Source: Azospirillum sp. TSA2s (lineage in GTDB: Bacteria > Pseudomonadota > Alphaproteobacteria > Azospirillales > Azospirillaceae). From it: a stretch of DNA of 64,000 nucleotides. The notes beneath the pieces were generated by a model. The model did not search any database, had not been told where the DNA came from, and saw only the letters and a list, made by a program, of their open reading frames with translations. Shown here in pieces: positions 33,260-43,481 of this stretch. Position 1 is the stretch's first letter. Each line of letters starts with the position of its first letter. The translations under genes and the position numbers were made by a program. The stretch spans positions 476,501 to 540,500 of the forward strand of contig NZ_CP039648.1 of assembly GCF_004923315.1 (NCBI RefSeq), given 5' to 3'.

Positions 33260-34897
33260 ATGCCGAAGATGATGCTGCACCGTGCCGAGGCGCGGGCCGC
33301 GCTTGCCCGTGGGGTGGGCAAGCTGGCGCTGGCGGTGCGCGGCACGCTGGGGCCGAAGGGGACGAACGCGATCATCGACCGCCCAATCGGCACGCCGATG
33401 ATCTCCCGCGACGGCGTCAGCATCGCCGCAGAGATCGAGCTGCCCTGCCGCTTCGAGAATATGGGCGCCCAGGTGGTGCGCGAGGTGTCGAAGCAAACCA
33501 ACGACGTGGCCGGCGACGGCACCACCACCGCAACCGTGCTGGCCGACGCGCTGATCCAGGACGGCGTCGCCGTGCTCGCCGATGGCCATGGCTCGGTCGA
33601 ACTGGTGGAGGGGATGGAGCGCGCCTGCGGCTTCGTCGTCGACCACCTCCGCGGCATGGCCCGGCCGCTGGCGGGCGATGCGCAGCTGGAACAGGTGGCG
33701 ACCGTCGCGGCGACCGATCCGACGCTGGGCCGGCTGGTGGCGGATGCCCTGCGGCGGGTGGGGACGGAGGGTGTGATCGACATCGAATACGGCCAGCCGG
33801 GGGCGCCGACGGCGCTGCATGTGCTGGAGGGCATGGTGCTCGACCGCGGATTCCTGTCCCATCACATGGCGACCGAGCCGACCGGCCAGACCGCGGTGCT
33901 GGAACGGCCCCGCATCCTGATGACCGACCACAAGATCGCCGATGCGGAACCGCTCCTGCGCCTGATCGACCGCATCGCCGACAAGCGTCCCCTGCTGGTC
34001 GTCGCCGACAGCGTGGCGCCGGAGGTGGTGGCGGCGCTGATGGCGCTGCGCCGCGACGGACGCGCCACGGTGGTGGCGATCAACCCGCCGGAATTCGGAC
34101 ATTGGCGTCAGGCGATGATGGAGGACATCGCGATCCTGACCGGCGGGCGGGTGATCGCCCGCGACCTCGGCGGACGCCTCGACAGCATGACGGTGGAGGA
34201 TCTGGGGGGCGCCGACCGCATCGAGGTGTCCGCCGGCCGCACCACCCTCCTGCGCGGCCATGGCGATCCGGACGCGCTGGCCGCCCGCCGCGCCCTGGTG
34301 CAGCGCCAGTGGGAGGAGGCGCCGCCCAACATCGAGCGGGACAAGCTGTCCCAGCGGCTGGCAAAGCTGACGCACGGCACCGCCCTGATCGAGGTCGGTG
34401 GCGCCACGCCGGTGGAACAGAAACGCACCGCCCAGCTTCTGGAGGATTCGCTCGCCGCCGCCCGCGCGGCTCTGGCGGAGGGGGTGGTGCCCGGCGGCGG
34501 CACCGCGCTGGCCCGCGTCGCCCCGCTGCTCGACCGGTTGGCCGAGGATGTGGGGGAGGGCGAGCGCGCCGGGGTAAAGCTGGTGCAGCGGGCGATGCTG
34601 CAGCCCGTGATCTGCATCGCCGAGAATGGCGGGCTGGACGGGGCCGGCGTCGCCGCCCGGATTGCCGAGCTTCCCGACGGCTCCGGCTTCGATGCCCGCA
34701 CCGGCCGCTTCGGCGACCTGTTCGCCGCCGGGATCATCGATCCGGTCAAGGTCACCACGCTGGCATTGCTGAACGCGGTGTCGGTCGCCAAGCTGATCCT
34801 GACCACCCACACCCTGGTCGCCGACATCCCCGACGATGTCGATCCCACCGCCGGCCCGGCGCGTGGCGGCGGGATGGAGCGGTATGGGCGCAGCTGA
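33260..34897 (+). CDS. mimG: GroEL-like chaperonin associated with monooxygenase (MimG type)
   Basis: The 545-residue chaperonin has LALAVRGTLGPKGTNAII, the ATP-site VAGDGTTTATVLA and EGVVPGGGTALAR. It is clearly divergent from housekeeping GroEL: many insertions/substitutions and a C-terminus GGGMERYGRS without the usual GGM repeat. In mycobacteria a dedicated GroEL-like protein is required for folding of the MimA subunit, and its place after mimD here fits that job. ATG 33260 follows GGGAGGGG; the ATG at 33182 would add codons crossing the hairpin. No groES is adjacent. Confidence 0.88.
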   Translation: MPKMMLHRAEARAALARGVGKLALAVRGTLGPKGTNAIIDRPIGTPMISRDGVSIAAEIELPCRFENMGAQVVREVSKQTNDVAGDGTTTATVLADALIQDGVAVLADGHGSVELVEGMERACGFVVDHLRGMARPLAGDAQLEQVATVAATDPTLGRLVADALRRVGTEGVIDIEYGQPGAPTALHVLEGMVLDRGFLSHHMATEPTGQTAVLERPRILMTDHKIADAEPLLRLIDRIADKRPLLVVADSVAPEVVAALMALRRDGRATVVAINPPEFGHWRQAMMEDIAILTGGRVIARDLGGRLDSMTVEDLGGADRIEVSAGRTTLLRGHGDPDALAARRALVQRQWEEAPPNIERDKLSQRLAKLTHGTALIEVGGATPVEQKRTAQLLEDSLAAARAALAEGVVPGGGTALARVAPLLDRLAEDVGEGERAGVKLVQRAMLQPVICIAENGGLDGAGVAARIAELPDGSGFDARTGRFGDLFAAGIIDPVKVTTLALLNAVSVAKLILTTHTLVADIPDDVDPTAGPARGGGMERYGRS

Positions 34898-35119
34898 CCC
34901 CGCCTTGCCGCGACGGCCCACCTCCACCTTCGGGGAAAAACTCAGGAAAAAGGCCATAGAGTATTCCGCTACTACCGCTCCCGCTTCAGTCCGGCTTATA
35001 ATTTCTTATACAAACAATCGTGGATGCGGAGCACTTCGGGACGAGTCTCCGCACCCCGTTCAAGGACAATCGGCGCCACGGGAAATCCGCGAAAGACGCC
35101 GGGATGCAGGGAGGGGACT

Positions 35120-37183
35120 GTGTTGGCCAACGAACAGGTCGGTATCGGCCGTCTGGCCGTTGCTTCGTCCGGTCCGGCGTTCCATGCGCTGGTGGACGGC
35201 GAAACGGCGACGATGAAGGCGTGGGAGGATTTCGTTTCCGGGTCCCGGCGGGAGAATCTGCCGGTCCGCGACGTGGTCATCCGATCCTGGGCGCGCTGCC
35301 AGAGCTTCCTGGTCGATGCGCGGGCGGATGCGGCGCCTGTGGTCGGCAGCGACCTTGTCGAGGCGCTGCGCCGCGACAACCGCGATCTCCTGCAGGCCGC
35401 CGCCACGACCCTGGCGGAGGCGGCGAACCTGCTGGCCGGAACGCGGACGGTGATGCTGATCACCGATGCCAACGGCGTGGTGCTGGAGGCCGCCGGCGAC
35501 CGCGCGACGATGAATGCGGCCCGCGACATCAGCCTTGCCTGCGGCGGCCAATGGGGCGAGACTTGCGCCGGCACCAACGGCATCGGTACGGCGCTCGCCT
35601 CCAAGCAGCCGGTGCTGGTCCAGTCGGCGGAGCATTACTGCGCCGGCATCAAGGGGTGGAGCTGCGCCGGCGCGCCGATCCACGACCCGGTCGACGGATC
35701 GGTCGTCGGGCTGCTCGACATCTCCGGCCTAAAGCAGAGCTTCAGCGGGCAGGCGCTGGCCGTGGTCGCGGCCCGGCAGGTGGAATGGAACCTCGCCCGC
35801 CAGACGGAGGCGGAGCATGTGCGGCTTCTGGAAGCCTGCCTGGAAGACAGCCAGAAATACGCCGGGGAGGGGTTGATCGCGCTGGATGCGCGTGGGCGTC
35901 TTCTCTTCGCCAGCCGCAAGGCGGCGCATCTGCTGAAGGCGAGCCTCGGATCGGAGCTGCCGCCGCTGAACCGGGGGACGAAACTGCCTCTTGTCGGATT
36001 GGACGGTGGCGCCGGCGGCCGGCTGCCGGTTCCGTCCGATTGGGTCCGTCCGCTGATGCTGGACGGCGAGCGGCGGGGGACGCTGCTGGTCATTCCCGGT
36101 TCGGCGTCGTCCCGTCCCTCCGCCGGGCGCCGGGCGGTGCCGGACGAGTCCGACCACAGCCGCTGCCGCTTCGCCGACATCGTCGGGGCCAGCGACAGCC
36201 TGCGTGCCGTGATCGGGCAGGGGGAGCGTCTGGCGCCGCTGCAGGTCCCCATCCTGATCGAGGGCGAGACCGGCGTCGGCAAGGAGCTGTTCGCACGCGC
36301 CATCCACGGCCACAGCGCGGTGGCCGGCGGTCCCTTCGTGCCGTTCAATTGCGGCGCGGTGTCGCGCGAGATGCTGGGCAGCGAGCTGTTCGGTTATGTG
36401 CGCGGCGCCTTCACCGGCGCGGCGGCGGAGGGGCGGATCGGCCGTTTCGAACTTGCGGACGGCGGCACGTTGTGCCTGGACGAGATCGGCGAACTGCCGC
36501 TCGACCTTCAGCCCTATCTGCTGCGGGTGCTGGAGGAGGGGGTGCTGTACCGCATCGGCGACAATGTTCCGCGCCGGGTGTCGGTGCGGCTGCTGGCCAT
36601 GACCAACCGGAACCTGCGTCACGAGGTCGCCGCCGGCCGGTTCCGCCGCGACCTGTACCACCGGCTTGCCGTGACGGCCCTGCGGGTGCCGCCCCTGCGC
36701 GAGCGGCATGGCGACGTTCCGCGCCTGATCTCCCACTTCAACGGCGTGCTGGCGGAGCGGCATGGCCGCGCCCCCGTCTGTTTCACCGCCGCGGCGTTGG
36801 ACCTGCTGCAAGGACACGACTGGCCGGGCAATGTGCGGGAACTGCGCAACGTGGTCGAACGCGCGATCCTGCTGTCCACCGGCGGAACCGTCGATGTTCG
36901 TGATCTTCCGGATGAGCTGCGTGATGCCTGCGGTGGCGTGGAGGCCGGTGGGTGGCCTTCGCCCTATCCGGCGGTCGCTGGGCCGGCCATGCCGATCCAG
37001 ACACCGGCTGGAGCCGCCCCCATGTCGCTGACGGTCACCGAACAGCGAACGATTGAGGATGTGATCGTCGCCACCGGCGGGAACCTGTCGGATGCCGCGG
37101 CGGTGCTGGGGATTTCACGCAGCACCCTGTATCGCAAGATGAGCCAGCACGGCATCCAGCGAAACGTGGTTCGCCGGGGATGA
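35120..37183 (+). CDS. Sigma-54-dependent transcriptional activator (AcoR/MimR type)
   Basis: The protein of about 687 residues has an N-terminal GAF region (VMLITDANGVVLEAAG, CAGTNGIGTAL), an AAA+ central domain with Walker A GETGVGKE (about residue 382), the sigma-54 contact loop GAFTGAAAEG (about 430) and Walker B GGTLCLDEIGELP, then a Fis-type HTH (SDAAAVLGISRSTLYRKM). This is the layout of activators such as AcoR and the mycobacterial MimR. GTG 35120, with GGGAGGGGACT upstream, is preferred; ATG 35024 is in frame but has no site. It probably binds the dyads near 26402-26479 and drives the sigma-54 promoter at 26532. The effector may be acetone, an alcohol or a phenol; not readable. Confidence 0.88.
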   Translation: MLANEQVGIGRLAVASSGPAFHALVDGETATMKAWEDFVSGSRRENLPVRDVVIRSWARCQSFLVDARADAAPVVGSDLVEALRRDNRDLLQAAATTLAEAANLLAGTRTVMLITDANGVVLEAAGDRATMNAARDISLACGGQWGETCAGTNGIGTALASKQPVLVQSAEHYCAGIKGWSCAGAPIHDPVDGSVVGLLDISGLKQSFSGQALAVVAARQVEWNLARQTEAEHVRLLEACLEDSQKYAGEGLIALDARGRLLFASRKAAHLLKASLGSELPPLNRGTKLPLVGLDGGAGGRLPVPSDWVRPLMLDGERRGTLLVIPGSASSRPSAGRRAVPDESDHSRCRFADIVGASDSLRAVIGQGERLAPLQVPILIEGETGVGKELFARAIHGHSAVAGGPFVPFNCGAVSREMLGSELFGYVRGAFTGAAAEGRIGRFELADGGTLCLDEIGELPLDLQPYLLRVLEEGVLYRIGDNVPRRVSVRLLAMTNRNLRHEVAAGRFRRDLYHRLAVTALRVPPLRERHGDVPRLISHFNGVLAERHGRAPVCFTAAALDLLQGHDWPGNVRELRNVVERAILLSTGGTVDVRDLPDELRDACGGVEAGGWPSPYPAVAGPAMPIQTPAGAAPMSLTVTEQRTIEDVIVATGGNLSDAAAVLGISRSTLYRKMSQHGIQRNVVRRG

Positions 37184-37231
37184 GCTGGATTCGATGTGCG
37201 ACAGGTCCATCGTTGGAAGGAGGATCGGCGC

Positions 37232-37609
37232 ATGTGCCAAATCTTTGTCAACACCGACCCGATCCTGTACGAGGCCCGGTCGCGCTCCGTCCGCATCCAT
37301 GGGATGGTGACCAGCATCCGGCTGGAGAACCTGTTCTGGAACGTACTGGCCGGCATCGCCGCCGAACAGGGAATCACGACCAACCGCCTGATCGTCACAC
37401 TCTATGACGAGGTCATGGAGGTGCATGGCGGCGTGCAGAACCTCGCCTCCTTCTTGCGGGTCAGCTGCGTGCGCTATCTGACCCTGACCCCCGAAGCGGC
37501 GACGCGCGGCGTTGCCGGGGGGATCAGCACCTCCGATCCCGCACCGGGCGGCGACGGGGCGTCCGTCGTCGCCTTCCCTGCCGATCGCCAAGTCTCCGCC
37601 AAATCGTGA
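37232..37609 (+). CDS. Ribbon-helix-helix (RHH_4) domain protein
   Basis: The 125-residue protein matches alphaproteobacterial RHH_4 proteins: MCQIFVNTDPILYEARSRS, SIRLENLFWNVLAGIAAEQGITTNRLIVTLYDEV, and ASFLRVSCVRYLTL. The ribbon-helix-helix fold suggests a small DNA-binding regulator. ATG 37232 follows AAGGAGGA at good spacing. It lies 48 bases after the activator gene and is probably co-transcribed. Its targets are unknown. A Gly/Ser-rich C-terminal tail is not conserved in the family. Confidence 0.8.
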   Translation: MCQIFVNTDPILYEARSRSVRIHGMVTSIRLENLFWNVLAGIAAEQGITTNRLIVTLYDEVMEVHGGVQNLASFLRVSCVRYLTLTPEAATRGVAGGISTSDPAPGGDGASVVAFPADRQVSAKS

Positions 37610-37749
37610 CGGCAATCGTGACAGCGGCGCAGTCCGAATTCTGACCAGTTGGACTGCGCCGGCCACTGAAGCCGAACCCAGCCTGCACCCGATTGAATGA
37701 CTTGGGTGCGGGCTGCAACCGTTGGTGCCCCCAACATCGCTGTTGACCG

Positions 37750-37775
37750 AACCTGTATTATCCATCATACAGGTT
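37750..37775. promoter_or_regulatory. GntR operator dyad
   Basis: AACCTGTAT and ATACAGGTT form a perfect 9-base inverted repeat spaced by 8 bases, immediately upstream of the GntR gene. The CTGTAT-N8-ATACAG core resembles operators of HutC/GntR-type regulators in layout. It is the likely site of autoregulation and of control of the following transporter/enzyme operon. Confidence 0.7.
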
Positions 37776-37829
37776 CCTGTCTGGTGAATGGACAGGCGAC
37801 GGTTTCCGGTGAAGGGGAGGCGGAGTGCT

Positions 37830-38723
37830 GTGAAGTCGGCGGTCGAACCCCTGAAGGCGCGCAGGATCTATCTGCTGCTGCGCGACCGCATCGTTGCCGG
37901 CGAGCTGCCGCCGGGCGTGCGGCTGCCGGGCGAACCGGCGCTGGCGACCGAACATGCGGTATCGCGGGTCACCGTGCGCCGCGCGCTCGACCTTCTGGAA
38001 AAGGAAGGGCTGGTGCAGCGCAAGGCCGGCTCCGGCACCTTCGTCCACGACACGCGCGCCGTCCGTCCCATCGTCGCCGATCTGTCGAACGTGCTGTCGC
38101 ACCTGATCGACATGGGCCGCAGCACCGATGTGAAGCTGCTGTCCTTCGGTTACGGCATCCCGCCTGAGTCCATCGCCGAGAGCCTGGGTCTGAAGCCCGG
38201 CGAACGGGTCCAACGGTCGGTGCGCGTGCGCCTGATCGACGGGGAGCCGTTTTCCTACCTGACCACCCATGTGCCGGAATGGATCGGCCTGACCTATTCG
38301 GAGGCGGAACTGGCGGCGCGTCCGTTGCTGGAACTGATCGAACGGTCGGGCGTGACGACGGAGCGCGCCACCCAGGCGATCAACGCGACGCTTGCCGGAC
38401 CGGAAGCAGCGGCGGCGCTGGATCTGGAGATCGGATCGCCGCTGCTGACCCTGACCCGCATCGTCTACGAGCCGTCGGGCCGTGGCGTGGAGCATCTGCA
38501 CGCGCTGTACCGGCCCGACCGCTACAGCTTCCACATGGATCTGGTGCGCACCGGCAACGACGGCGAACGACGCTGGAGCCCGGCGCTTGGCTGGCCGCGC
38601 ACCACCGAGAAGGCCGAGCGCAAGAAGGCCGACAAGAGCAAGACTGACAAAAGCAAAACCGACAAAAGCAAATTGGGCGAAAAGCCCACCCGCACCCTGC
38701 GGGCAATCAAACAGAGGAGTTGA
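37830..38723 (+). CDS. GntR-family transcriptional regulator (HutC type, UTRA domain)
   Basis: About 297 residues: an N-terminal winged HTH (LLLRDRIVAGELPPGVRLPGEPALATEHAVSRVTVRRALDLLEKEGL, in family order), a UTRA ligand-binding domain (about residues 95-235), and an unusual Lys/Asp/Ser-rich tail with repeated TDKSK units at about 270-285. The regulator precedes the ABC importer operon, with the dyad 37750-37775 in front. GTG 37830 (GGGGAGG upstream) is preferred to ATG 37788. The UTRA domain suggests a small organic inducer, perhaps the imported compound or the first hydrolysis product. Its stop overlaps the next gene region. Confidence 0.88.
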   Translation: MKSAVEPLKARRIYLLLRDRIVAGELPPGVRLPGEPALATEHAVSRVTVRRALDLLEKEGLVQRKAGSGTFVHDTRAVRPIVADLSNVLSHLIDMGRSTDVKLLSFGYGIPPESIAESLGLKPGERVQRSVRVRLIDGEPFSYLTTHVPEWIGLTYSEAELAARPLLELIERSGVTTERATQAINATLAGPEAAAALDLEIGSPLLTLTRIVYEPSGRGVEHLHALYRPDRYSFHMDLVRTGNDGERRWSPALGWPRTTEKAERKKADKSKTDKSKTDKSKLGEKPTRTLRAIKQRS

Positions 38724-38728
38724 GCGTT

Positions 38729-39973
38729 ATGGGACGTTCGGTTCAGGACTCCGCGATCTCCGGGATTTCCCGCCGCACGGTGCTGAAGGCCGGCGCCGCG
38801 GCTGCCGCGTTCGTCACCGTGCCGGTGGCCGCGCCGTCGATCCTGCGGGCGCAGACCCCGGTGGTGAAGGTCGGCATCCTCCAGCCGGTGACCGGCGCGC
38901 TGGCCCATGATGGCGATCTCGGCCGGCTGGGTGCGGAGATGGCGATCAACGAAATCAATGCGGCCGGCGGCATCAAGTCGCTGGGCGGCGCCAAGTTGGA
39001 GATGGTGTTCGGCGATGCCCGCTCCATGCCCGAAGCCGGCACGCAGGAGGTGGAGCGTATGCAGGCCGACGGCGTCTGCGCCATCGTCGGCGGCTTCGCC
39101 AGCCCGATCTGCCTTGCGGCGTCGCAGGCGGCGGCGCGCTACGATCTGCCCTATCTGGTCGATGTCGGCGTGTCGGACCAGATCATGTCGCGCGGCCTGA
39201 CCAACACCTTCCGCTTCAGCCCCGGCTTCGGCAAGGTCACGCAGGTGGCGCTCGACAACCTGACCGCCATCAACGACAAGGCGGGCAAACCGGCGAAGAC
39301 CGTCGTGCTGGTGCATGAGGACGGGCTGTTCGGCTCCGGCCTCGCCAAGCTGCTGCAGGCCGAGTTGCCCAAGCGCGGTTTCGAGGTGCTGGAGACCATC
39401 GCCCATCCGACCCCGGCGCGCGACATGTCCAACGTGGCGCTGCGAATCCGCTCGCTGAACCCCGATCTGGTCATTCCGTCCAATTACTATGGCGAGTTCG
39501 TTCTGCTCGCCCGCACCATGCAGCAGCAGCGCATCAAGCCGAAGGGCGTCTATGCGATCCTGGGCGGGGCGGCGTCGAACGGGCGCTTCGTCAAGGAATT
39601 CCCGCAGGCGGCCCAGAACGTCATCGACTGCAACCACTGGCACGATCCGAAGAACCCGAAGGCGCTGGCCCTGCGCAAGGCGGTGGAAGGGCAGGGCAAG
39701 TCCTTCGCTTACAACGTCTCGCTGAACTATTCGAACGTGCTGCTGCTGGCCGACGCCATCGAGCGGGCCGGCTCCGCCGACCGCAAGAAGATCATCGAGG
39801 CGCTGAACGCCTCCACCTTCGCCGGCCACATCATGCCCTATGGTCCGACGAAGTTCGTCAACGGCCAGAACGAGGGCGCCACCCCGATCAACACCCAGAT
39901 CCAGGGTGAGGACATCAAGGTGATCTATCCGGAAGCGTTCGCCGAGGCGAAGGCCAACTTCCCGGCGGCCTGA
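38729..39973 (+). CDS. ABC transporter substrate-binding protein (branched-chain amino acid/amide type)
   Basis: The 414-residue protein has a Tat-like signal (SRRTVLKAGAAAAAF) and a Peripla_BP_6 domain (VKVGILQPVTGALAHDG, INAAGGI, then EVERMQADGVCAIVGG). Such proteins bind amides, urea, aromatic acids and amino acids. It feeds the LivHMGF-type complex of the next four genes. ATG 38729 follows AGAGGAG; TTG 38720 is an alternative. Being Tat-exported hints at cofactor-free but pre-folded export, common in this subfamily. The ligand is probably the compound degraded by the hydantoinase/oxoprolinase module. Confidence 0.9.
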   Translation: MGRSVQDSAISGISRRTVLKAGAAAAAFVTVPVAAPSILRAQTPVVKVGILQPVTGALAHDGDLGRLGAEMAINEINAAGGIKSLGGAKLEMVFGDARSMPEAGTQEVERMQADGVCAIVGGFASPICLAASQAAARYDLPYLVDVGVSDQIMSRGLTNTFRFSPGFGKVTQVALDNLTAINDKAGKPAKTVVLVHEDGLFGSGLAKLLQAELPKRGFEVLETIAHPTPARDMSNVALRIRSLNPDLVIPSNYYGEFVLLARTMQQQRIKPKGVYAILGGAASNGRFVKEFPQAAQNVIDCNHWHDPKNPKALALRKAVEGQGKSFAYNVSLNYSNVLLLADAIERAGSADRKKIIEALNASTFAGHIMPYGPTKFVNGQNEGATPINTQIQGEDIKVIYPEAFAEAKANFPAA

Positions 39974-40080
39974 TCCGTTTTTCGCCGTCGCACCTCCGCA
40001 TTCCCCCACCCGTTCGGGACGCCACAAGCGGGCGCATCCCGGACGGATGACGGGACCATTCCCCTCATGCGCGGGCTGCC

Positions 40081-40953
40081 ATGTATTCACCTCAGATCAT
40101 CCTGGAAGCGGCGCTGAACGGTCTGATGACCGGCGCGGTCTATGCCCTGATCGCGCTTGGCCTGACGCTGATCTACGGCGTGCTCCACATCATCAACTTC
40201 GCCCATGGCGCGCTGCTGACCTGTGCGATGTTCGCGGTCTGGATCGCCTGGGCGGTGTTGGGGATGGACCCCTATCTGGCCATCCTGCCGCTGGTGCCGC
40301 TGATGTTCGCCCTCGGCTATGGCCTGCAGCGCTTCGTCATCGGACCGGCCAGCCATGGCGACGACGGCAACATCCTGCTGGTCACGCTGGGCCTGTCGAT
40401 CGTGCTGGAGAATGTGCTGCTGGCGCTGTTCCAGTCCGACACCCGCACGCTCGACACCGACTATTCCTTCCAGGTCGTGGCGCTGGGGCCGCTGCTGCTC
40501 AGCTATCCGCGCCTGATCGGGCTTGGGGTGGCGGTGGTGGTGACCGGCCTGCTGTGGCTGGTGCTGAACCGCACCGACACCGGCAAGGCGATCCGCGCCG
40601 TCGCCAAGGAGAAGCTGGGCGCCAATCTGGTCGGCATCGACGTGCCCCATGTCTATGCCGTCACCTTTGGCCTCGGCTGCGCCTGTCTTGCCGTGGCGGC
40701 GGGGCTGCTGATGCCGACCTTCTACGTCAACCCGCGCATCGGCGGCGCCTTCGTGCTGGTCGCCTTCACGGTGGTGGTGCTGGGCGGCATGGGATCCATC
40801 CCCGGCGCGCTGCTGGGCGGCCTGTTCATCGGCGTGGTGGAGAGCCTGTGCGGCCTGTTCCTGGGCGACAGCCTGGGCCAGCTCGGCATCTTCCTGATCT
40901 TCATCGCCGTGCTTCTGGTGCGGCCGACCGGCCTGTTCGGAGCAAAGGCATGA
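40081..40953 (+). CDS. livH: Branched-chain-type ABC transporter permease (LivH)
   Basis: The 290-residue membrane protein shows the LivH pattern: NGLMTGAVYALIALGLTLIYGVLHIINFAHGAL at the N-terminus, then RAVAKEKLGANLVGID near residue 175, and GGMGSIPGALLGGLFIGV. It has eight or so membrane segments and forms the channel with LivM. It overlaps livM by four bases. A 107-base gap separates it from the binding protein gene and holds no clear signal. Confidence 0.92.
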   Translation: MYSPQIILEAALNGLMTGAVYALIALGLTLIYGVLHIINFAHGALLTCAMFAVWIAWAVLGMDPYLAILPLVPLMFALGYGLQRFVIGPASHGDDGNILLVTLGLSIVLENVLLALFQSDTRTLDTDYSFQVVALGPLLLSYPRLIGLGVAVVVTGLLWLVLNRTDTGKAIRAVAKEKLGANLVGIDVPHVYAVTFGLGCACLAVAAGLLMPTFYVNPRIGGAFVLVAFTVVVLGGMGSIPGALLGGLFIGVVESLCGLFLGDSLGQLGIFLIFIAVLLVRPTGLFGAKA

Positions 40954-41948
40954 CCGCGCGCGACCTGATCCCGATCGCCGTCCTGACCATCCTGGCGGCC
41001 CTGCTGCCGCTGGTGGTGACCTCCAGCCCGGTGCTGAACTTCCTTGTCTTCATGCTGATCGTGGCGCTGGGCGCGCAGGGCTGGAACATCCTCGGCGGCT
41101 TCGGCGGCCAGTTCAGCTTCGGCCATGCCGCCTTCTTCGGCACCGGCGCCTATGTGACGGCGATCCTGCAACTGCGCTACGGCGTCAACGCCTGGGCCGG
41201 GCTGGTGCTGGCGACGGCGGCCGGCGGTGTGGTCGGCTGGGTGATCGGCTTCCTCAGCTTCCGCTCGGGTCTGCGCGGCTCCTACTTCGCGCTGGTGACG
41301 CTGGCCTTCGCCGAGGTGTTCCGCATCCTGGCCAACGCCGCGTCCTTCACCGGCGGGGCTGCCGGCCTGCTCATCAAGCTCGACGTCCGTGCGGTCAATC
41401 TGCAATTCGACGACCGCGCCGTCTTCTACTGGCTGGTGCTGGCCTTCGTCGCCGCGGTGCTGCTGCTGACCCGCTGGATCCAGCGCTCCCGCTTCGGGGC
41501 GCAGCTGGTGGCGGTGCGCGAGAACGAGGATGCCGCCAAGGCGCTGGGTGTGGATTCCCTGAAGGTGAAGCTGCGCGCCATCGCCCTGTCGGGCGCGGTG
41601 ACGGCGCTGTCCGGCTGCCTCTATGCTCAATACTTCCTCTACATCGACGCCAACATCGCCTATGGCAGCTGGATTTCGGTGGAGCTTCTGCTGGCGCCGA
41701 TCATCGGCGGCGTCGGCACTGTCTTCGGCCCGGTGGTGGGGGCGCTGACCCTGCACGGGCTGGGCGAGGTCGCCAAGCAGTTCGCCGGCCGCATTCCCGG
41801 CATCGACCTGATCGTCTTCGGCGGCGTGCTGGTGCTGGCCGTGGCGTTTGCCCGCGGCGGCATCCTGGGCCTGCTGGAGCGGCTGCGCGACCGCGGCCGA
41901 GGGATGATGGCGCGCGGACCCAAGGAGGTTTCCCATGCTGGCCGTTGA
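40950..41948 (+). CDS. livM: Branched-chain-type ABC transporter permease (LivM)
   Basis: The 332-residue protein has the LivM pattern GWNILGGFGGQFSFGHAAFFGTGAYVTAIL and later RFGAQLVAVRENEDAAKALGVD, the contact loop for the ATPases. The overlaps with livH (four bases) and livG (14 bases) point to coupled translation. It pairs with LivH to import the substrate captured by the binding protein. Confidence 0.92.
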   Translation: MTARDLIPIAVLTILAALLPLVVTSSPVLNFLVFMLIVALGAQGWNILGGFGGQFSFGHAAFFGTGAYVTAILQLRYGVNAWAGLVLATAAGGVVGWVIGFLSFRSGLRGSYFALVTLAFAEVFRILANAASFTGGAAGLLIKLDVRAVNLQFDDRAVFYWLVLAFVAAVLLLTRWIQRSRFGAQLVAVRENEDAAKALGVDSLKVKLRAIALSGAVTALSGCLYAQYFLYIDANIAYGSWISVELLLAPIIGGVGTVFGPVVGALTLHGLGEVAKQFAGRIPGIDLIVFGGVLVLAVAFARGGILGLLERLRDRGRGMMARGPKEVSHAGR

Positions 41949-42673
41949 CGGCGTTTCCAAGCGTTTCGGCGGGCTGATGGCGGTGGACAGCGCGACGCTG
42001 TCGCTGCAGCCCGGCGGCATCATCGGGCTGATCGGTCCGAACGGGGCCGGCAAGACCACGCTGTTCTCGATGATTTCCGGCTTCATCGCGCCGACCGACG
42101 GACGCATCCGTTTCGAGGGCACCGACATCACCGCCGAGGAACCGCACCGCCGGGCGGAGCGCGGCATCGGCCGCACCTTTCAGATCGTCCAGCCCTTCGC
42201 CGGGCTGACGGTGTGCGAGAACATCGCCGTCGGCGCCTATCTGCGCCACGCAAAGCGCGCCGACGCCACCGCCAAGGCGCGCGAGGTGGCTCGCCGGGTC
42301 GGGCTGGGCGGCGAATTGGACCGACCGGCCGGCGGGCTGACGGTGGCCGGGCGCAAGCGGCTGGAACTGGCCCGCGCGCTGGCGACCGAGCCGAAGCTGC
42401 TGCTGCTGGACGAGGTGCTGGCCGGCCTGAACCCGTCGGAGATCCGCGACATCATCCCGGTGATCCGGGGCATCCGCGACGAAGGGGTGACGATCCTGAT
42501 GATCGAACACGTCATGCAGGCCGTGATGAACCTGTGCGAGCGCGTCTATGTGCTGGCCCAGGGCCGCATGATCGCCGAGGGGCCGCCCGCCGTCGTCTGC
42601 GCCGACACCCGCGTGATCGAGGCCTATCTCGGCCATGGTGCCGCCGCCCGTCTCAAGGCGGAAGGGGTGGCTC

Positions 42674-42681
<8 letters not shown>
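41935..42681 (+). CDS. livG: Branched-chain-type ABC transporter ATPase (LivG)
   Basis: The 248-residue ATPase has Walker A GPNGAGKTTLF and Walker B LLLLDEVLAGLNP. The signature region is VAGRKRLELARALA, with AGR in place of LSGG-type bases, as in many LivG proteins. It ends with the LivG tail VIEAYLGHG. It energises the importer together with LivF. It starts inside the end of livM and overlaps livF. Confidence 0.92.
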
Positions 42682-43387
<706 letters not shown>

Positions 43388-43481
43388 GCGATGCCCGCTC
43401 CGGCCCTCCCCCGACATCTTCCAACCCTGACCCGGTGGTGCGCGACGGCTTCGCGTTTCGCCGCCGGGGGGAGCGCTTGAC

